DNA of 64,000 nucleotides from positions 42,935 to 106,934 of the forward strand of contig NZ_SLXE01000006.1 of NCBI RefSeq assembly GCF_004341385.1, written 5' to 3'. The notes under the pieces were generated by a model, which saw only the letters and a list, made by a program, of their open reading frames with translations, ran no database searches and had not been told where the DNA came from. The DNA is from Uruburuella suis (GTDB lineage Bacteria > Pseudomonadota > Gammaproteobacteria > Burkholderiales > Neisseriaceae). Positions 34,827-43,994 of the stretch are shown piece by piece (the stretch's first letter is position 1; each line of letters starts with the position of its first letter). The position numbers were made by a program, and so were the translations under genes.

Positions 34827-36764
34827 TCACTGCCCGCGCAAAAACAAGGCGTCTAATTCTTTGAGGGTGAGCTTCACCCAAGTTGGGCGGCCGTGGTTGC
34901 ATTGGTTGCTGCGCGGGGTGCGCTCCATGTCGCGCAGAAGCGCGTTCATTTCGGGCAGGGTGAGCTTGCGGCCGGCGCGCACGGAGCCGTGGCAGGCCAT
35001 GGTGCTTAAAATGGCGTTTTCGCGCGCTTCCAGGCTCTGGGCGCTGCCGTGTTGGGCGATTTCGTGCAACATGCTGCGCGCCAGCGCGGCCACGTCGCTT
35101 TTGCCGAGCATTTGCGGCACGGCGCGCACGGCGAGGGTGTTGCCGCCGAGGCTGGAAAGGTCAAGCCCGTATTCGCGCAAGGTGTCGCCATGATCGGCCA
35201 GTGCGGCGGCTTCTTCGTGGCTGGCGGCAAAGGTGACGGGTATCAGCAATTGCTGGCTGGCGATTTGGCGGTTTTCTTGGCGTTGGGCTTTCATTTTTTC
35301 GTAATTCACGCGCTCGGCGGCGGCGTGCATGTCGATTAACAGCAGGCTCTCTTCGGCTTGCGCGAGAATGTAGATGCCCAATAATTGGGCGATGGCAAAG
35401 CCCAGCGGCGGGGTGTTGTGCGCTGCTTCATGGCCGTCTGAAAAGTTTTCAGACGGCCTGTCGGCATAGCCGAAGCGGGCTTGCTCGAGCTGGCTTAATT
35501 CAGCATCGTTATCCGGGTTTTGCGGTTCGCGCCGGTAAAGTTCGGCGTAGGTGTTGAGCGCGGCTTGGCTTTCGCGCAGGGAAAGGCTGCGCTGTTGCGG
35601 GCGTGCGGCGGGGGAATAGGCGGCGGGCGCGGATTTGCCGCTGCTGAGTCCGCCGAAGTTGTTGGGTTGCGGTGTGTGCATGTTGAGGCCGTCTGAAAGG
35701 CTTTCAGACGGCCTCTGCACGCCCAACATTTCGTGCAGCACTTGGCCGGCATTGCCCACGCTCTCGGTTTGGTCTGCGCGGGTGTGGGCAAGCGCTTTGT
35801 TAAGGGTGTGAAACACCAATTGGTGCACGGCCTGGCTGTCGCGAAAGCGGATTTCGGTTTTGGTGGGGTGCACATTGGCGTCGACATTTTCGGGCGGCAA
35901 ATCGAGAAACAGCACAAAAGCGGGTGTGAGCGCTTGGTGCAGCACATCGCGGTAGGCTTGTTTCACCGCATGCATCATTACTTTGTCGCGCACGAAACGG
36001 CGGTTGACAAAACAATATTGCTGGCTGCTTTTGCCTTTGGCAAACGTGGGTTTGGCAATCACGCCGCTTAGGCGCATGAGGCCTTCGCCGCTGTCGATTT
36101 CAAGCGAGGCTGCTTGAAAATCTTCGCCCACCACCGCGGCCACGCGCTCGTGCAGGCTTTGGGCGGGGTAGTGAAACACGGCTTTGTCGTCGCGTTTGAG
36201 TGAAAAAGCGATGTGCGGGTGGGCCAGCGCCAGGCGCTCGAGCATGGTGGCGCAATGGGCGTATTCGGTGTTTTCAGACTTAAGAAATTTGCGCCGCGCC
36301 GGCGTGTTGAAAAACAATTCGCCCACTTCCACGGTGGTGCCCACAGGATGCGCCGCCGCGCCGCCGGGGTGCAGCTTGCCGTCGGCCGCGCTGATGCGCC
36401 GGGCGTGGCTGCTTTCGGCGCGGCGGCTGGTGAGGGTGAGACGGGAAACCGAGGCGATGCTGGCCAAACCTTCGCCGCGAAAGCCCATGCTGGCCACATG
36501 TTCCAAATCGGTGAGGCTGGCGATTTTGCTGGTGGCGTGGCGGGAAAGCGCCAATTCGATATCGTCGGCATGAATGCCCGCGCCGTTGTCGGTGACGCGG
36601 ATCAGCTTGATGCCGCCGCCGGATAGCTCGACGTTGATTTCATCCGCCCCCGCATCAATGCTGTTTTCCACAATTTCTTTCAAGGCATTGGCGGGGCGCT
36701 CCACCACTTCGCCGGCGGCAATTTGGTTGACAAGATGGTCGGGCAGGGCGGCGATGCGGTTCAT
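34827..36764 (-). CDS. mutL: DNA mismatch repair protein MutL
   Basis: 645 aa. The GHKL ATPase domain shows EIVENSIDAGADEI, DNGAGIHADD and GFRGEGLASIASVS. The C-terminal dimer/endonuclease domain shows DMHAAAERVNYEKM (the DQHAxxERxxYE motif with Met for Gln), ACHGSVRAGRKLT and CNHGRPTW, so it is likely a nicking MutL. The central linker carries two in-frame DUS palindromes coding RPSESLSDGL and RPSENFSDGH. It is divergent from higB. Confidence 0.96.
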   Translation of the reverse strand: MNRIAALPDHLVNQIAAGEVVERPANALKEIVENSIDAGADEINVELSGGGIKLIRVTDNGAGIHADDIELALSRHATSKIASLTDLEHVASMGFRGEGLASIASVSRLTLTSRRAESSHARRISAADGKLHPGGAAAHPVGTTVEVGELFFNTPARRKFLKSENTEYAHCATMLERLALAHPHIAFSLKRDDKAVFHYPAQSLHERVAAVVGEDFQAASLEIDSGEGLMRLSGVIAKPTFAKGKSSQQYCFVNRRFVRDKVMMHAVKQAYRDVLHQALTPAFVLFLDLPPENVDANVHPTKTEIRFRDSQAVHQLVFHTLNKALAHTRADQTESVGNAGQVLHEMLGVQRPSESLSDGLNMHTPQPNNFGGLSSGKSAPAAYSPAARPQQRSLSLRESQAALNTYAELYRREPQNPDNDAELSQLEQARFGYADRPSENFSDGHEAAHNTPPLGFAIAQLLGIYILAQAEESLLLIDMHAAAERVNYEKMKAQRQENRQIASQQLLIPVTFAASHEEAAALADHGDTLREYGLDLSSLGGNTLAVRAVPQMLGKSDVAALARSMLHEIAQHGSAQSLEARENAILSTMACHGSVRAGRKLTLPEMNALLRDMERTPRSNQCNHGRPTWVKLTLKELDALFLRGQ

Positions 36765-36848
36765 AAGGCGGCTCGGTGAATAGGGGAAAGGGTTCAGACG
36801 GCCTGTATTATAGCTGATTGGGGTGCGAATGAAATGTTTGGTAATATC

Positions 36849-36867
36849 AATAACGTTTGACGTTATT
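36849..36867. promoter_or_regulatory. Operator-like palindrome of higBA (chromosomal)
   Basis: AATAACGTTTGACGTTATT, perfect 8-bp arms with a TTG centre; a further half-site CGTTATT begins at 36877. It overlaps the -35 of the predicted higB promoter, as expected for HigA autoregulation. Confidence 0.65.
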
Positions 36868-36885
36868 AACGGGTTTCGTTATTAT
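36857..36885 (+). promoter_or_regulatory. Predicted higBA promoter
   Basis: TTGACG (36857-36862), 17-bp spacer, TATTAT (36880-36885). The -10 ends only 6 bp before the higB ATG, so the transcript would be nearly or fully leaderless. Confidence 0.6.
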
Positions 36886-36891
36886 TTGGCG

Positions 36892-37170
36892 ATGATTACC
36901 GAATTCTACTGCAAAGACACCAAAGCCCTGTTTCAAGGCAGGCGGGTGAAACGGTTTGCCAATATTGAAGCGGTAGCGATGCGCAAACTGCAACAATTGA
37001 ATGCCGCTGCGGATTTGAGTTTTTTGAAAATACCGCCCGGCAATCGTTTGGAAGCGTTGAAAGACAACCGGCAGGGTCAGCACAGCATCCGCATCAATGA
37101 TCAATGGCGGATTTGCTTTATCTGGGCAAACGGCCATGCCTGCTGTGTTGAAATTGTGGATTATCATTAA
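36892..37170 (+). CDS. higB: HigB-type toxin (RelE superfamily)
   Basis: 92 aa mRNA interferase of the HigB family: FYCKDTKALFQGRRVKRF at the start, then LNAAADLSFLKIPPGNRLEAL, INDQWRICFIW and VEIVDYH at the end. It cleaves mRNA on the ribosome when free of antitoxin. The toxin-first order with higA 21 bp downstream is typical. ATG 36892 is chosen because the family begins with MI-x-F here; no Shine-Dalgarno is visible before it. Confidence 0.9.
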   Translation: MITEFYCKDTKALFQGRRVKRFANIEAVAMRKLQQLNAAADLSFLKIPPGNRLEALKDNRQGQHSIRINDQWRICFIWANGHACCVEIVDYH

Positions 37171-37191
37171 AGAATCAGGAAAGGCAAATTA

Positions 37192-37494
37192 ATGATGAAT
37201 ATGCGAGAAATACCTTTGGCCCATCCCGGCGAAATTCTGCTGGAAGATTGGCTCAAGCCGATGAATATCAGCCAATATGCTTTGGCCAAAGCCATCGATG
37301 TGCCGCCGCGCCGTATCAACGAAATCGTGAAAGGCAAGCGCGCAATCACGGCCGACACGGCTTTGCGGCTGGCTGCTTTTTTCAACACCGATGCGCAAAG
37401 CTGGCTGAACCTGCAAAGTCATTACGATGCAGAAAACACACGGGTGGCGATTGCCGAGCAATTGAAGCATATCCATCCTTATCATATGGCGTAA
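37192..37494 (+). CDS. higA: HigA-type antitoxin
   Basis: 100 aa XRE-family antitoxin with PLAHPGEILLEDWLKPMNISQYALAKAIDVPPRRINEIVKGKRAITADTALRLAAFF as its helix-turn-helix. It neutralises HigB and represses the promoter at 36857-36885. AGGAAAGGC precedes the start; ATG 37195 is equally possible. Confidence 0.92.
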   Translation: MMNMREIPLAHPGEILLEDWLKPMNISQYALAKAIDVPPRRINEIVKGKRAITADTALRLAAFFNTDAQSWLNLQSHYDAENTRVAIAEQLKHIHPYHMA

Positions 37495-37538
37495 ACAAGG
37501 CCGTCTGAAACCATTAATATTTTACAAAGGGGAATCAT

Positions 37539-38126
37539 ATGGGCATTTTAGTGGCTTTATTGCTGTTGGCCGTGCTGGTGTTGTGGCCGGCGTGGCTTTA
37601 CAACAAACTGGTGGCCGCCAAAAACCTTTATCTCAATGCGTTTGCGCAAATTCAGGTGCAGCTGAAGCGGCGGCACGATTTGGTGCCCAATCTGGTGGAA
37701 GCGGTGCGCGCTTATTTGGGGCACGAGCGCGGCACGCTTGAGGCAGTGACGCAGGCGCGCGCCGGTGCCGATCAGGCTTTGCGCGCGGCGGCGGCCAATC
37801 CGGGCGCTTCTTCGCTCGAAGCGCTCGCCCACAGCGAAACCGCGCTCAACAGCGCTTTGCGCGGCCTTCATGTGGCGATTGAAGCCTATCCCGAATTGAA
37901 AGCCGACCAAAGCGTGATGCAGCTGAGCGAAGAATTGGGCAGCACCGAAAACCGCGTGGCTTTTGCGCGCCAGGCTTATAACGATGCGGTGATGGATTAC
38001 AACACCTTGCGCCAATCGTTTCCGGCCAATCTGTTAGCCGATTTTTTCGGCCACAAGAAAAACGCCGCCTTGCTGCAATTTGACGATGCCGCCGAAATCC
38101 AAGCGGCACCGCGCGTGCGTTTGTAA
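37539..38126 (+). CDS. lemA: LemA family protein
   Basis: 195 aa. One N-terminal membrane helix (about 3-22) and a helical bundle carrying the LemA segment YNKLVAAKNLYLNAFAQIQVQLKRRHDLVPNLVEAVRAY. Such proteins are often encoded with HtpX-like proteases, and an M48 protease gene starts 17 bp downstream. They probably act as a membrane-associated pair. AAAGGGGAA is the ribosome-binding site. Confidence 0.92.
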   Translation: MGILVALLLLAVLVLWPAWLYNKLVAAKNLYLNAFAQIQVQLKRRHDLVPNLVEAVRAYLGHERGTLEAVTQARAGADQALRAAAANPGASSLEALAHSETALNSALRGLHVAIEAYPELKADQSVMQLSEELGSTENRVAFARQAYNDAVMDYNTLRQSFPANLLADFFGHKKNAALLQFDDAAEIQAAPRVRL

Positions 38127-38143
38127 GCAGCGGGGCAGCCTTG

Positions 38144-40000
38144 ATGCGGTTTTTTAAAGGGCAGGCGCAGGCACGGCGCTACACTTTGTGGCTGGTGTGG
38201 CTTTATGTGGCGGCCTTGTCGCTCACGGTGGCGGCGCTCACTTGGGCGGTAGGGCTGTTTTTGCGCGAGGATGCCGGTGCGCTGCAATACGGGCTGATTG
38301 CTGCGGCGTGGTCGGCGCTAATGCTGGGCGCGAGTGCCTGGCGTTTGCGCGAATTGTCGGGCGGCGGCGAGGTGGTGGCCGAAGCGCTGGAAGGCGCGCG
38401 GCTTTATGCGCCGGCCTCTGCGGCCGAGCGGCGGCTGATGAATGTGGTGGAAGAAATGGCGCTGGCGGCGATGATGCCGGTGCCGAAAGTGTATCTTCTG
38501 CCCGATGGCAGCATTAATGCATTTGCCGCCGGCACCACGCCGGCCAATGCCGTGATCGGCGTTACCCGCGGCGCGTTGCAACAGCTCGACCGCGCCCAAT
38601 TGCAAGCGGTGGTGGCGCATGAATTCAGCCACATTGCCAATGGCGATATGCGCCTGAATATGCGCCTCACCGGCTGGCTGTTTGGCTTGCAGCTGATTAC
38701 CGTGTGCGCCCGCTGGCTGATGTTTGGCACGGATTTGCTCGATTATCGGCAAAAAGGCCGTCTGAAACCGCGCCGCGACACATCGGCCAACGAGGCCGAA
38801 GCGGCGGTGGCCGGCTGTATGGTGTCGCTGCCGCTCACGTTTTTGGGCGGGCTGCTGATGCTGATCGGCGGCCTCGGCAACGTGCTGGCGGGCTGGATAC
38901 AGGCGGCGATTTGCCGCCAGCGCGAATTTTTGGCCGATGCTTCGGCGGTGCAGTTTACCCGCCAAACCGAAGGCATGGTGGGCGCGCTGCACAAAATCGC
39001 CGTGGTGCCGCGCCAGCGCCTGCATTCGTGGCATGCTGCCGAATATGCGCATTTTATGTTTGGCAGCATTCACGAGCCGGATATTTTCGACAAGCTCGCC
39101 GCCACCCATCCGGCCACCATCGAGCGCATCCGCCGTTTAAGCCCGTTTCGGGCGCGCCAGTTGGCCGATGAAATCGACCATGCCGCTGCCGGCGGCATGC
39201 AATATGAAGGCTGGCTCGGTTTTGCGCAGGTGCGCCGCGAAGCTTCGTGGGCGGATGCCGAAGCAGAAGCGCTGGAAAACGAACACGAAGCGCGCGCCGC
39301 CGCCATGCGCCGGCGCATCGAAGCTTTCCGCCCCGGCGCAGCCACACGCAGCGCCGCCTGGCAGCGCACCGCGCCGCGCGCCTGGCGCTCGGCCGCCGGC
39401 GACGGCGAGCGGCTGCCGCTTTTGGCCGGGCTGATGCTGGCCGGCGAAATGGACGTGCCCGAAGCGCTTCGGCAGCAATGGCTGCTGCACAATCCGCTGC
39501 GGCAAGACACGCTGGCGCGCTTGGTGCAACACATGCCGGCGCCGGCAGATTATATCGACACATTGGATGAGATGCTGCCGCAAGCCGCTGCCGATGAGAT
39601 GCTGGCCGAGCTGTGGCAAGATGCCGACGCGGCTTTTACCGCCAATGAGCAACCCACGTTGATGCAGGCTTGCGTGTGGCTGCTGTTGTGGGTTTATGCG
39701 GGCGCTAAAAATGCAGAGGGGCAGGGCGGCGGTGTGCAAGGCGATGCTGTTCAAATCGCAGCGTTTACTGCCGAAGTGTTGGCTGCGCCGCTGCAAACGG
39801 CATCGGTGCGGCTGCCGCAGCAGCGTTGGCAAAATATTCAAGCTGCATTGAATGATGCGGCTGCGTTGCCCGAGCCTGAGCGCCGCCGCATTTTGGCCGA
39901 TTGCATTCAGATTGCCGAAGCATCGCCCGATTTATTGCGTGCGCAAATATGGCTTTATACGCTGCGGGTGGCGTGGGATTTGCCCTCAGAGGCCGTCTGA
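38144..40000 (+). CDS. M48-family metalloprotease, HtpX-like with long C-terminal extension
   Basis: 618 aa, about twice HtpX length. Four hydrophobic segments (about 15-35, 42-60, 180-200 and 235-260). The zinc site is VVAHEFSHIANGD, with the third ligand in REFLADASAVQF. The C-terminal 300 residues are Ala- and Glu-rich, cytoplasmic-looking and unrecognised. Likely cleaves membrane proteins together with LemA. The gene ends GAG GCC GTC TGA, a DUS supplying the stop codon. Confidence 0.88.
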   Translation: MRFFKGQAQARRYTLWLVWLYVAALSLTVAALTWAVGLFLREDAGALQYGLIAAAWSALMLGASAWRLRELSGGGEVVAEALEGARLYAPASAAERRLMNVVEEMALAAMMPVPKVYLLPDGSINAFAAGTTPANAVIGVTRGALQQLDRAQLQAVVAHEFSHIANGDMRLNMRLTGWLFGLQLITVCARWLMFGTDLLDYRQKGRLKPRRDTSANEAEAAVAGCMVSLPLTFLGGLLMLIGGLGNVLAGWIQAAICRQREFLADASAVQFTRQTEGMVGALHKIAVVPRQRLHSWHAAEYAHFMFGSIHEPDIFDKLAATHPATIERIRRLSPFRARQLADEIDHAAAGGMQYEGWLGFAQVRREASWADAEAEALENEHEARAAAMRRRIEAFRPGAATRSAAWQRTAPRAWRSAAGDGERLPLLAGLMLAGEMDVPEALRQQWLLHNPLRQDTLARLVQHMPAPADYIDTLDEMLPQAAADEMLAELWQDADAAFTANEQPTLMQACVWLLLWVYAGAKNAEGQGGGVQGDAVQIAAFTAEVLAAPLQTASVRLPQQRWQNIQAALNDAAALPEPERRRILADCIQIAEASPDLLRAQIWLYTLRVAWDLPSEAV

Positions 40001-40163
40001 AAGCCAAGCAGCTTGATTTCGGTGTGTTGTGGCGGTGATTCCTTTATATAAATACAGGCTCAGCATGGCTTGCGCTTATAAACAGCGGTTCTTTGTGTTT
40101 GCCGCGCGCATATCGTACAATATTTGTTTTATTGGGTAAGATTGTTCACAAAAAGGTGTGTTT

Positions 40164-40994
40164 ATGTTGAAAAAATTCGTTTTGGGCGGCGTGGCCGCTT
40201 TGGTGTTGGCCGCGTGCGGCAACGAGGGCGGCAGCGCCGCGCAATCGGCCGCTTCTGCGCCGGCAGCAGCGGCCGAGGGCAGCCTGTTGGCGCGCATCGA
40301 CAATAAAGGCACTGTTACCGTGGGCACCGAAGGCACATATGCCCCCTTCACTTATCACGATGAGAGCGGCAAGCTCACGGGCTACGATGTGGAAGTCACC
40401 CGCGCGGTGGCCGATAAATTGGGCGTGAAGGTGGATTTCAAAGAAACCCAATGGGATGCCATGCTAGCGGGCTTGAAAGCCGGCCGCTTCGATATCGTGG
40501 CCAACCAGGTGAGCCTGACCACGCCCGAGCGCCAAGCCACTTTCGACAAATCGGCCGACTACAGCTATTCGGGCCCGATGGCGCTCACACGCCAAGATGA
40601 TCAGCGCATCAAAACGCTGGCCGATGTGAAAGGTTTGTCTTCCGCGCAATCCTTGAGCAGCAATTATGGCGAAATGGCCGAAAAAGCCGGTGCCAAAATC
40701 GTGCCGGTCGACGGCATGGCGCAAGCGCTGGCGTTGGTGCAGCAAGGCCGCGCCGATTTTACTTTTAACGATTCGCTCGCGCTGCTCGATTATCTGAAGA
40801 AAAATCCCAATTCCGGCCTGCAAGTGGCCTGGACTGCGCCTGCCGATGAAAAAATCGGTGCCGGTTTTATTGTGAACAAAGGCAACGATGAAGCGCTGGC
40901 CAAAATCAGCGGCGCGGTGGAAGAATTGCGTGCAGACGGCACTTTGAAAAAGCTGGGCGAACAATTTTTTGGTGTAGATGTCAGTGTTAAATGA
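40164..40994 (+). CDS. Amino-acid ABC transporter, substrate-binding lipoprotein
   Basis: 276 aa. Signal peptide with lipobox LVLAAC (Cys about 18), then an Ala/Ser linker and a bacterial extracellular solute-binding family 3 fold: GTVTVGTEGTYAPFTYHDESGKLTGYDVEV and later LKAGRFDIVANQVSLTTPER. The layout and sequence resemble the cystine/cysteine importers of pathogenic Neisseria, but specificity is inferred. ATG 40164 follows AAAAGG. Overlaps the permease gene by 17 bp. Confidence 0.9.
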   Translation: MLKKFVLGGVAALVLAACGNEGGSAAQSAASAPAAAAEGSLLARIDNKGTVTVGTEGTYAPFTYHDESGKLTGYDVEVTRAVADKLGVKVDFKETQWDAMLAGLKAGRFDIVANQVSLTTPERQATFDKSADYSYSGPMALTRQDDQRIKTLADVKGLSSAQSLSSNYGEMAEKAGAKIVPVDGMAQALALVQQGRADFTFNDSLALLDYLKKNPNSGLQVAWTAPADEKIGAGFIVNKGNDEALAKISGAVEELRADGTLKKLGEQFFGVDVSVK

Positions 40995-41700
40995 GTTATT
41001 GAGCACCCTGCCGTTTATGACCGAGGCCCGCGCGGCCTTGGTGATAAACGCTTTTTGGCCGATGGTGAAAGCGGGCTTTTTATATTCGATTCCGCTGGCC
41101 ATCGTTTCTTTTTTCCTCGGCCTGATTATTGCCGTGGGCGTGGCATTGCTGCGCGTGGTGCCGGCCGGCGGCTGGCTGCACAAGCTTGCGCTGCTGCTGG
41201 TGAAATTTTATGTGTCGGCCATACGCGGCACGCCGATGCTGGTGCAGCTGATGATTGTGTTTTACGGCCTGCCCGCCATCGGCATTCGGCTGGATCCGCT
41301 GCCCACCGCCATTGTGGGCTTTTCGCTCAACATCGGCGCTTATGCCTCGGAAACCATACGCGCGGCGATTTTGTCGGTGCCCAAAGGGCAGTGGGAAGCC
41401 GGCTTTTCCATCGGCATGACTTATATGCAGACCTTTCGCCGCATCATCATGCCGCAGGCTTTCCGCGTGTCGGTGCCGCCCTTGAGCAACACCTTTATCA
41501 GCCTGTTTAAAGACACCTCGCTCGCTTCTGTGGTGACCATCACCGAGCTTTTCCGCGTGGCGCAGCAAATCGCCAACGCCAGCTATGATTTCTTGCCGGT
41601 GTATATCGAGGCCGGGCTTGTGTATTGGGTGTTTTGCTTTTTCCTCTTTATCGCCCAGGCGCGTATCGAAAAACGCCTCGACCGCTATGTGGCGAAATAA
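40978..41700 (+). CDS. Amino-acid ABC transporter, permease
   Basis: 240 aa with five membrane helices and the His/Glu/Gln permease signatures YVSAIRGTPMLVQLMIVFYGLP and the EAA loop EAGFSIGMTYMQTFRRIIMPQAF. Forms the inner-membrane channel with the binding protein and ATPase on either side in the same operon. Confidence 0.93.
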   Translation: MSVLNELLSTLPFMTEARAALVINAFWPMVKAGFLYSIPLAIVSFFLGLIIAVGVALLRVVPAGGWLHKLALLLVKFYVSAIRGTPMLVQLMIVFYGLPAIGIRLDPLPTAIVGFSLNIGAYASETIRAAILSVPKGQWEAGFSIGMTYMQTFRRIIMPQAFRVSVPPLSNTFISLFKDTSLASVVTITELFRVAQQIANASYDFLPVYIEAGLVYWVFCFFLFIAQARIEKRLDRYVAK

Positions 41701-41712
41701 GGAGCCTGCACG

Positions 41713-42465
41713 ATGATTAAAATCCGCAATATCCACAAAGCATTCGATGGCAACCCAATTTTGCGCGGCATTGATTTGGATGTAGACAAAGGCAATGTGG
41801 TGGTGATTCTCGGCCCTTCCGGCTCCGGCAAAACCACTTTTCTGCGCTGCCTCAACGCGCTGGAAATGCCTGAGCAGGGCATGATTGAATTTAGCGGTGA
41901 AGCGCCGCTGAAAATCAACTTTGCCGGGCATCCGTCGAAAAAAGACATTTTGGCGCTGCGCCGCAAAACCGGCATGGTGTTTCAGCAATATAATCTTTTT
42001 CCGCACAAAACCGCGCTGGAAAACGTGATGGAAGGGCCGGTGGCGGTGCAGGGCAAAAGCGTGGCCGAGGCGCGCGAGCAAGCGCTTTTGCTGCTGCAAA
42101 AAGTGGGCTTGGGCGACAAAACCGATCTTTATCCTTATCAGCTCTCCGGCGGCCAGCAGCAGCGCGTAGGCATTGCGCGGGCATTGGCCATTGCGCCCGA
42201 ATTGTTGCTGTTTGACGAGCCCACTTCCGCGCTCGACCCCGAGCTTGTGCAAGATGTGCTCGACACCATGAAAAATCTGGCGCAAGAGGGTTGGACCATG
42301 GTGGTGGTGAGCCACGAAATCAAATTCGCACTCGATGTGGCCACCAAAGTGGTGGTGATGGACGGCGGCGTGATTGTGGAGCAGGGCGCGCCCGAAGAAT
42401 TGTTCCGCAATCCGCAACACGAGCGCACCCGCCGCTTCTTGCAGCAGATTCGCGCCGAAGCTTGA
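41713..42465 (+). CDS. Amino-acid ABC transporter, ATPase
   Basis: 250 aa. Walker A GPSGSGKTTF, Q loop MVFQQYNLFPHKTALENVMEGP, signature LSGGQQQRVGIARAL, Walker B LLLFDEPTSALDPE and H loop VVVSHEIKFA. Polar amino-acid uptake class. It starts 12 bp after the permease; AAGGAG is the ribosome-binding site. Confidence 0.95.
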   Translation: MIKIRNIHKAFDGNPILRGIDLDVDKGNVVVILGPSGSGKTTFLRCLNALEMPEQGMIEFSGEAPLKINFAGHPSKKDILALRRKTGMVFQQYNLFPHKTALENVMEGPVAVQGKSVAEAREQALLLLQKVGLGDKTDLYPYQLSGGQQQRVGIARALAIAPELLLFDEPTSALDPELVQDVLDTMKNLAQEGWTMVVVSHEIKFALDVATKVVVMDGGVIVEQGAPEELFRNPQHERTRRFLQQIRAEA

Positions 42466-42480
42466 ATGGGTTTGAATGAA

Positions 42481-42518
42481 AGGCCGTCTGAAAAAGCCAA
42501 ATGCTTTCAGACGGCCTT
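42481..42518 (+). terminator. Inverted DUS pair closing the ABC operon
   Basis: DUS arms around an AAAGCCAAATGC-type loop, followed by TTTG. Confidence 0.65.
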
Positions 42519-42572
42519 TGCGTATGGGCAAACATGTTATGATAACGCGCATTGTTTAAACGGAATATCGCA

Positions 42573-43232
42573 ATGAATACTTGGAGCGAAGCGCTGGGCG
42601 AGGAAAAGCAGCAGCCTTATTTCCGGCAGATTTTGGACACCGTCAAAGCAGAGCGTGAGAGCGGGCAAGTCATTTACCCGCCGGCACACGATGTGTTCAA
42701 TGCTTTCAAAGCCACCGAATTCAATCAGGTGAAAGTGGTGGTATTGGGGCAAGACCCATATCACAACGAAGGGCAGGCGCACGGTTTGTCGTTTTCGGTG
42801 CGCCCCGATGTGCAGATTCCGCCCTCACTGCAAAACATTTATAAAGAATTGGCCGAAGATATCGCCGGCTTTCAAATGCCCGCGCACGGCTATTTGCAGC
42901 ATTGGGCCGAGCAAGGCGTGTTGCTGCTCAACGCCGTGCTCACCGTGCGCGCGCATCAGGCGCATTCGCATGCCAGACTTGGTTGGGAAACCTTTACCGA
43001 CAAGGTAATCCGCCAATTAGCCGATGAGCGCGAGCATTTGGTGTTTATCTTGTGGGGCAGCCACGCGCAGAAAAAAGGCGCGTTTATCGATCGCACGCGC
43101 CATTTGGTGATTGCTTCGCCGCATCCGTCGCCGCTTTCGGCCTATCGCGGCTTTTTCGGCAGCAAACCTTTTTCCCGTACCAACGCCTATTTGCAGGCAC
43201 ACGGGCATACGCCGATTGATTGGCAAGTGTGA
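42573..43232 (+). CDS. ung: Uracil-DNA glycosylase
   Basis: 219 aa, family 1 UDG. The catalytic motif is VVLGQDPYHNEGQAHGLSFSV (Asp and His-linked water activation), and the DNA-intercalation loop is ASPHPSPLSAYRGFFG. Removes uracil from DNA. ATG 42573 fits the family start; a TTATGATAA-like -10 lies near 42540. Confidence 0.96.
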   Translation: MNTWSEALGEEKQQPYFRQILDTVKAERESGQVIYPPAHDVFNAFKATEFNQVKVVVLGQDPYHNEGQAHGLSFSVRPDVQIPPSLQNIYKELAEDIAGFQMPAHGYLQHWAEQGVLLLNAVLTVRAHQAHSHARLGWETFTDKVIRQLADEREHLVFILWGSHAQKKGAFIDRTRHLVIASPHPSPLSAYRGFFGSKPFSRTNAYLQAHGHTPIDWQV

Positions 43233-43258
43233 GTTTTTAATTTTAAGGCAGCAAAAAT

Positions 43259-43891
43259 ATGGATTATCTGCACCAATTCGGCCTGGCCTTTATGGCTTTT
43301 TTCGCCATTATGAACCCTGTGTCCAGCCTGCCCGTGTATATCAGCCTCACCGCTGGTGATGATGAAGCCACGGCCAAAGCAGTGGCGCGCAAAGGCTTGC
43401 TGATTGCGTTCGGCATTATTGTGGTGTTTGCTTTGGGCGGGCGCTATATCTTTGAAATGTTCGGCATGACGCTGCCGGCTTTGCGGCTGGCCGGCGGCGC
43501 GTTGGTGTTTTTGATTGGCTTTCATATGCTGCAAGGGCAGCATTCGGCGGTGCATCATCCGCCTGCCGGCGAAGCGGCTGCCTGCGGCGATAAACTGGGC
43601 GTGGCCGTGTCGCCGCTGGCCACGCCGCTGCTGGCCGGCCCCGGTACCATTGCCACCGCCATGAATTTGTCGGCGCACGAAGCGCCTGTCAACACATTAA
43701 TCACCATCGCCGCCTTTGCGCTACTGTGTTTGATTACTTATGTGCTGTTTGTATACGGCAAAACATTGGTGCGCCTGCTGGGGCAAAGCGCCATGAATGT
43801 GATGACGCGCATGATGGGGCTGATTTTGGCGGTAATCGGTGCGCAAATGCTGATTGCCGGCGTGCAAGGCGCGTTTCCCGGCTTGAAATAG
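43259..43891 (+). CDS. MarC family membrane protein
   Basis: 210 aa with six membrane helices. The opening FGLAFMAFFAIMNPVSSLPVYISLT and the DKLGVAVSPLATPLLAGPGTIATAM segment are typical of MarC/YhgN proteins, which have no firm function despite the name. It follows ung by 26 bp on the same strand. Confidence 0.9.
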   Translation: MDYLHQFGLAFMAFFAIMNPVSSLPVYISLTAGDDEATAKAVARKGLLIAFGIIVVFALGGRYIFEMFGMTLPALRLAGGALVFLIGFHMLQGQHSAVHHPPAGEAAACGDKLGVAVSPLATPLLAGPGTIATAMNLSAHEAPVNTLITIAAFALLCLITYVLFVYGKTLVRLLGQSAMNVMTRMMGLILAVIGAQMLIAGVQGAFPGLK

Positions 43892-43910
43892 CCCGCATGT
43901 TTTGCAGGCA

Positions 43911-43956
43911 ATGAGGCCGTCTGAAAGCGCAGCGCGGTGTTTCAGACGGCCTCATT
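43911..43956. terminator. Extended DUS palindrome behind the MarC gene
   Basis: 16-bp arms (ATGAGGCCGTCTGAAA and its complement) around a 14-base loop. It lies just upstream of rdgC. Confidence 0.65.
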
Positions 43957-43994
43957 GCTGTATAATCCGGCGGTTTGACCTTGAGGACGATACC

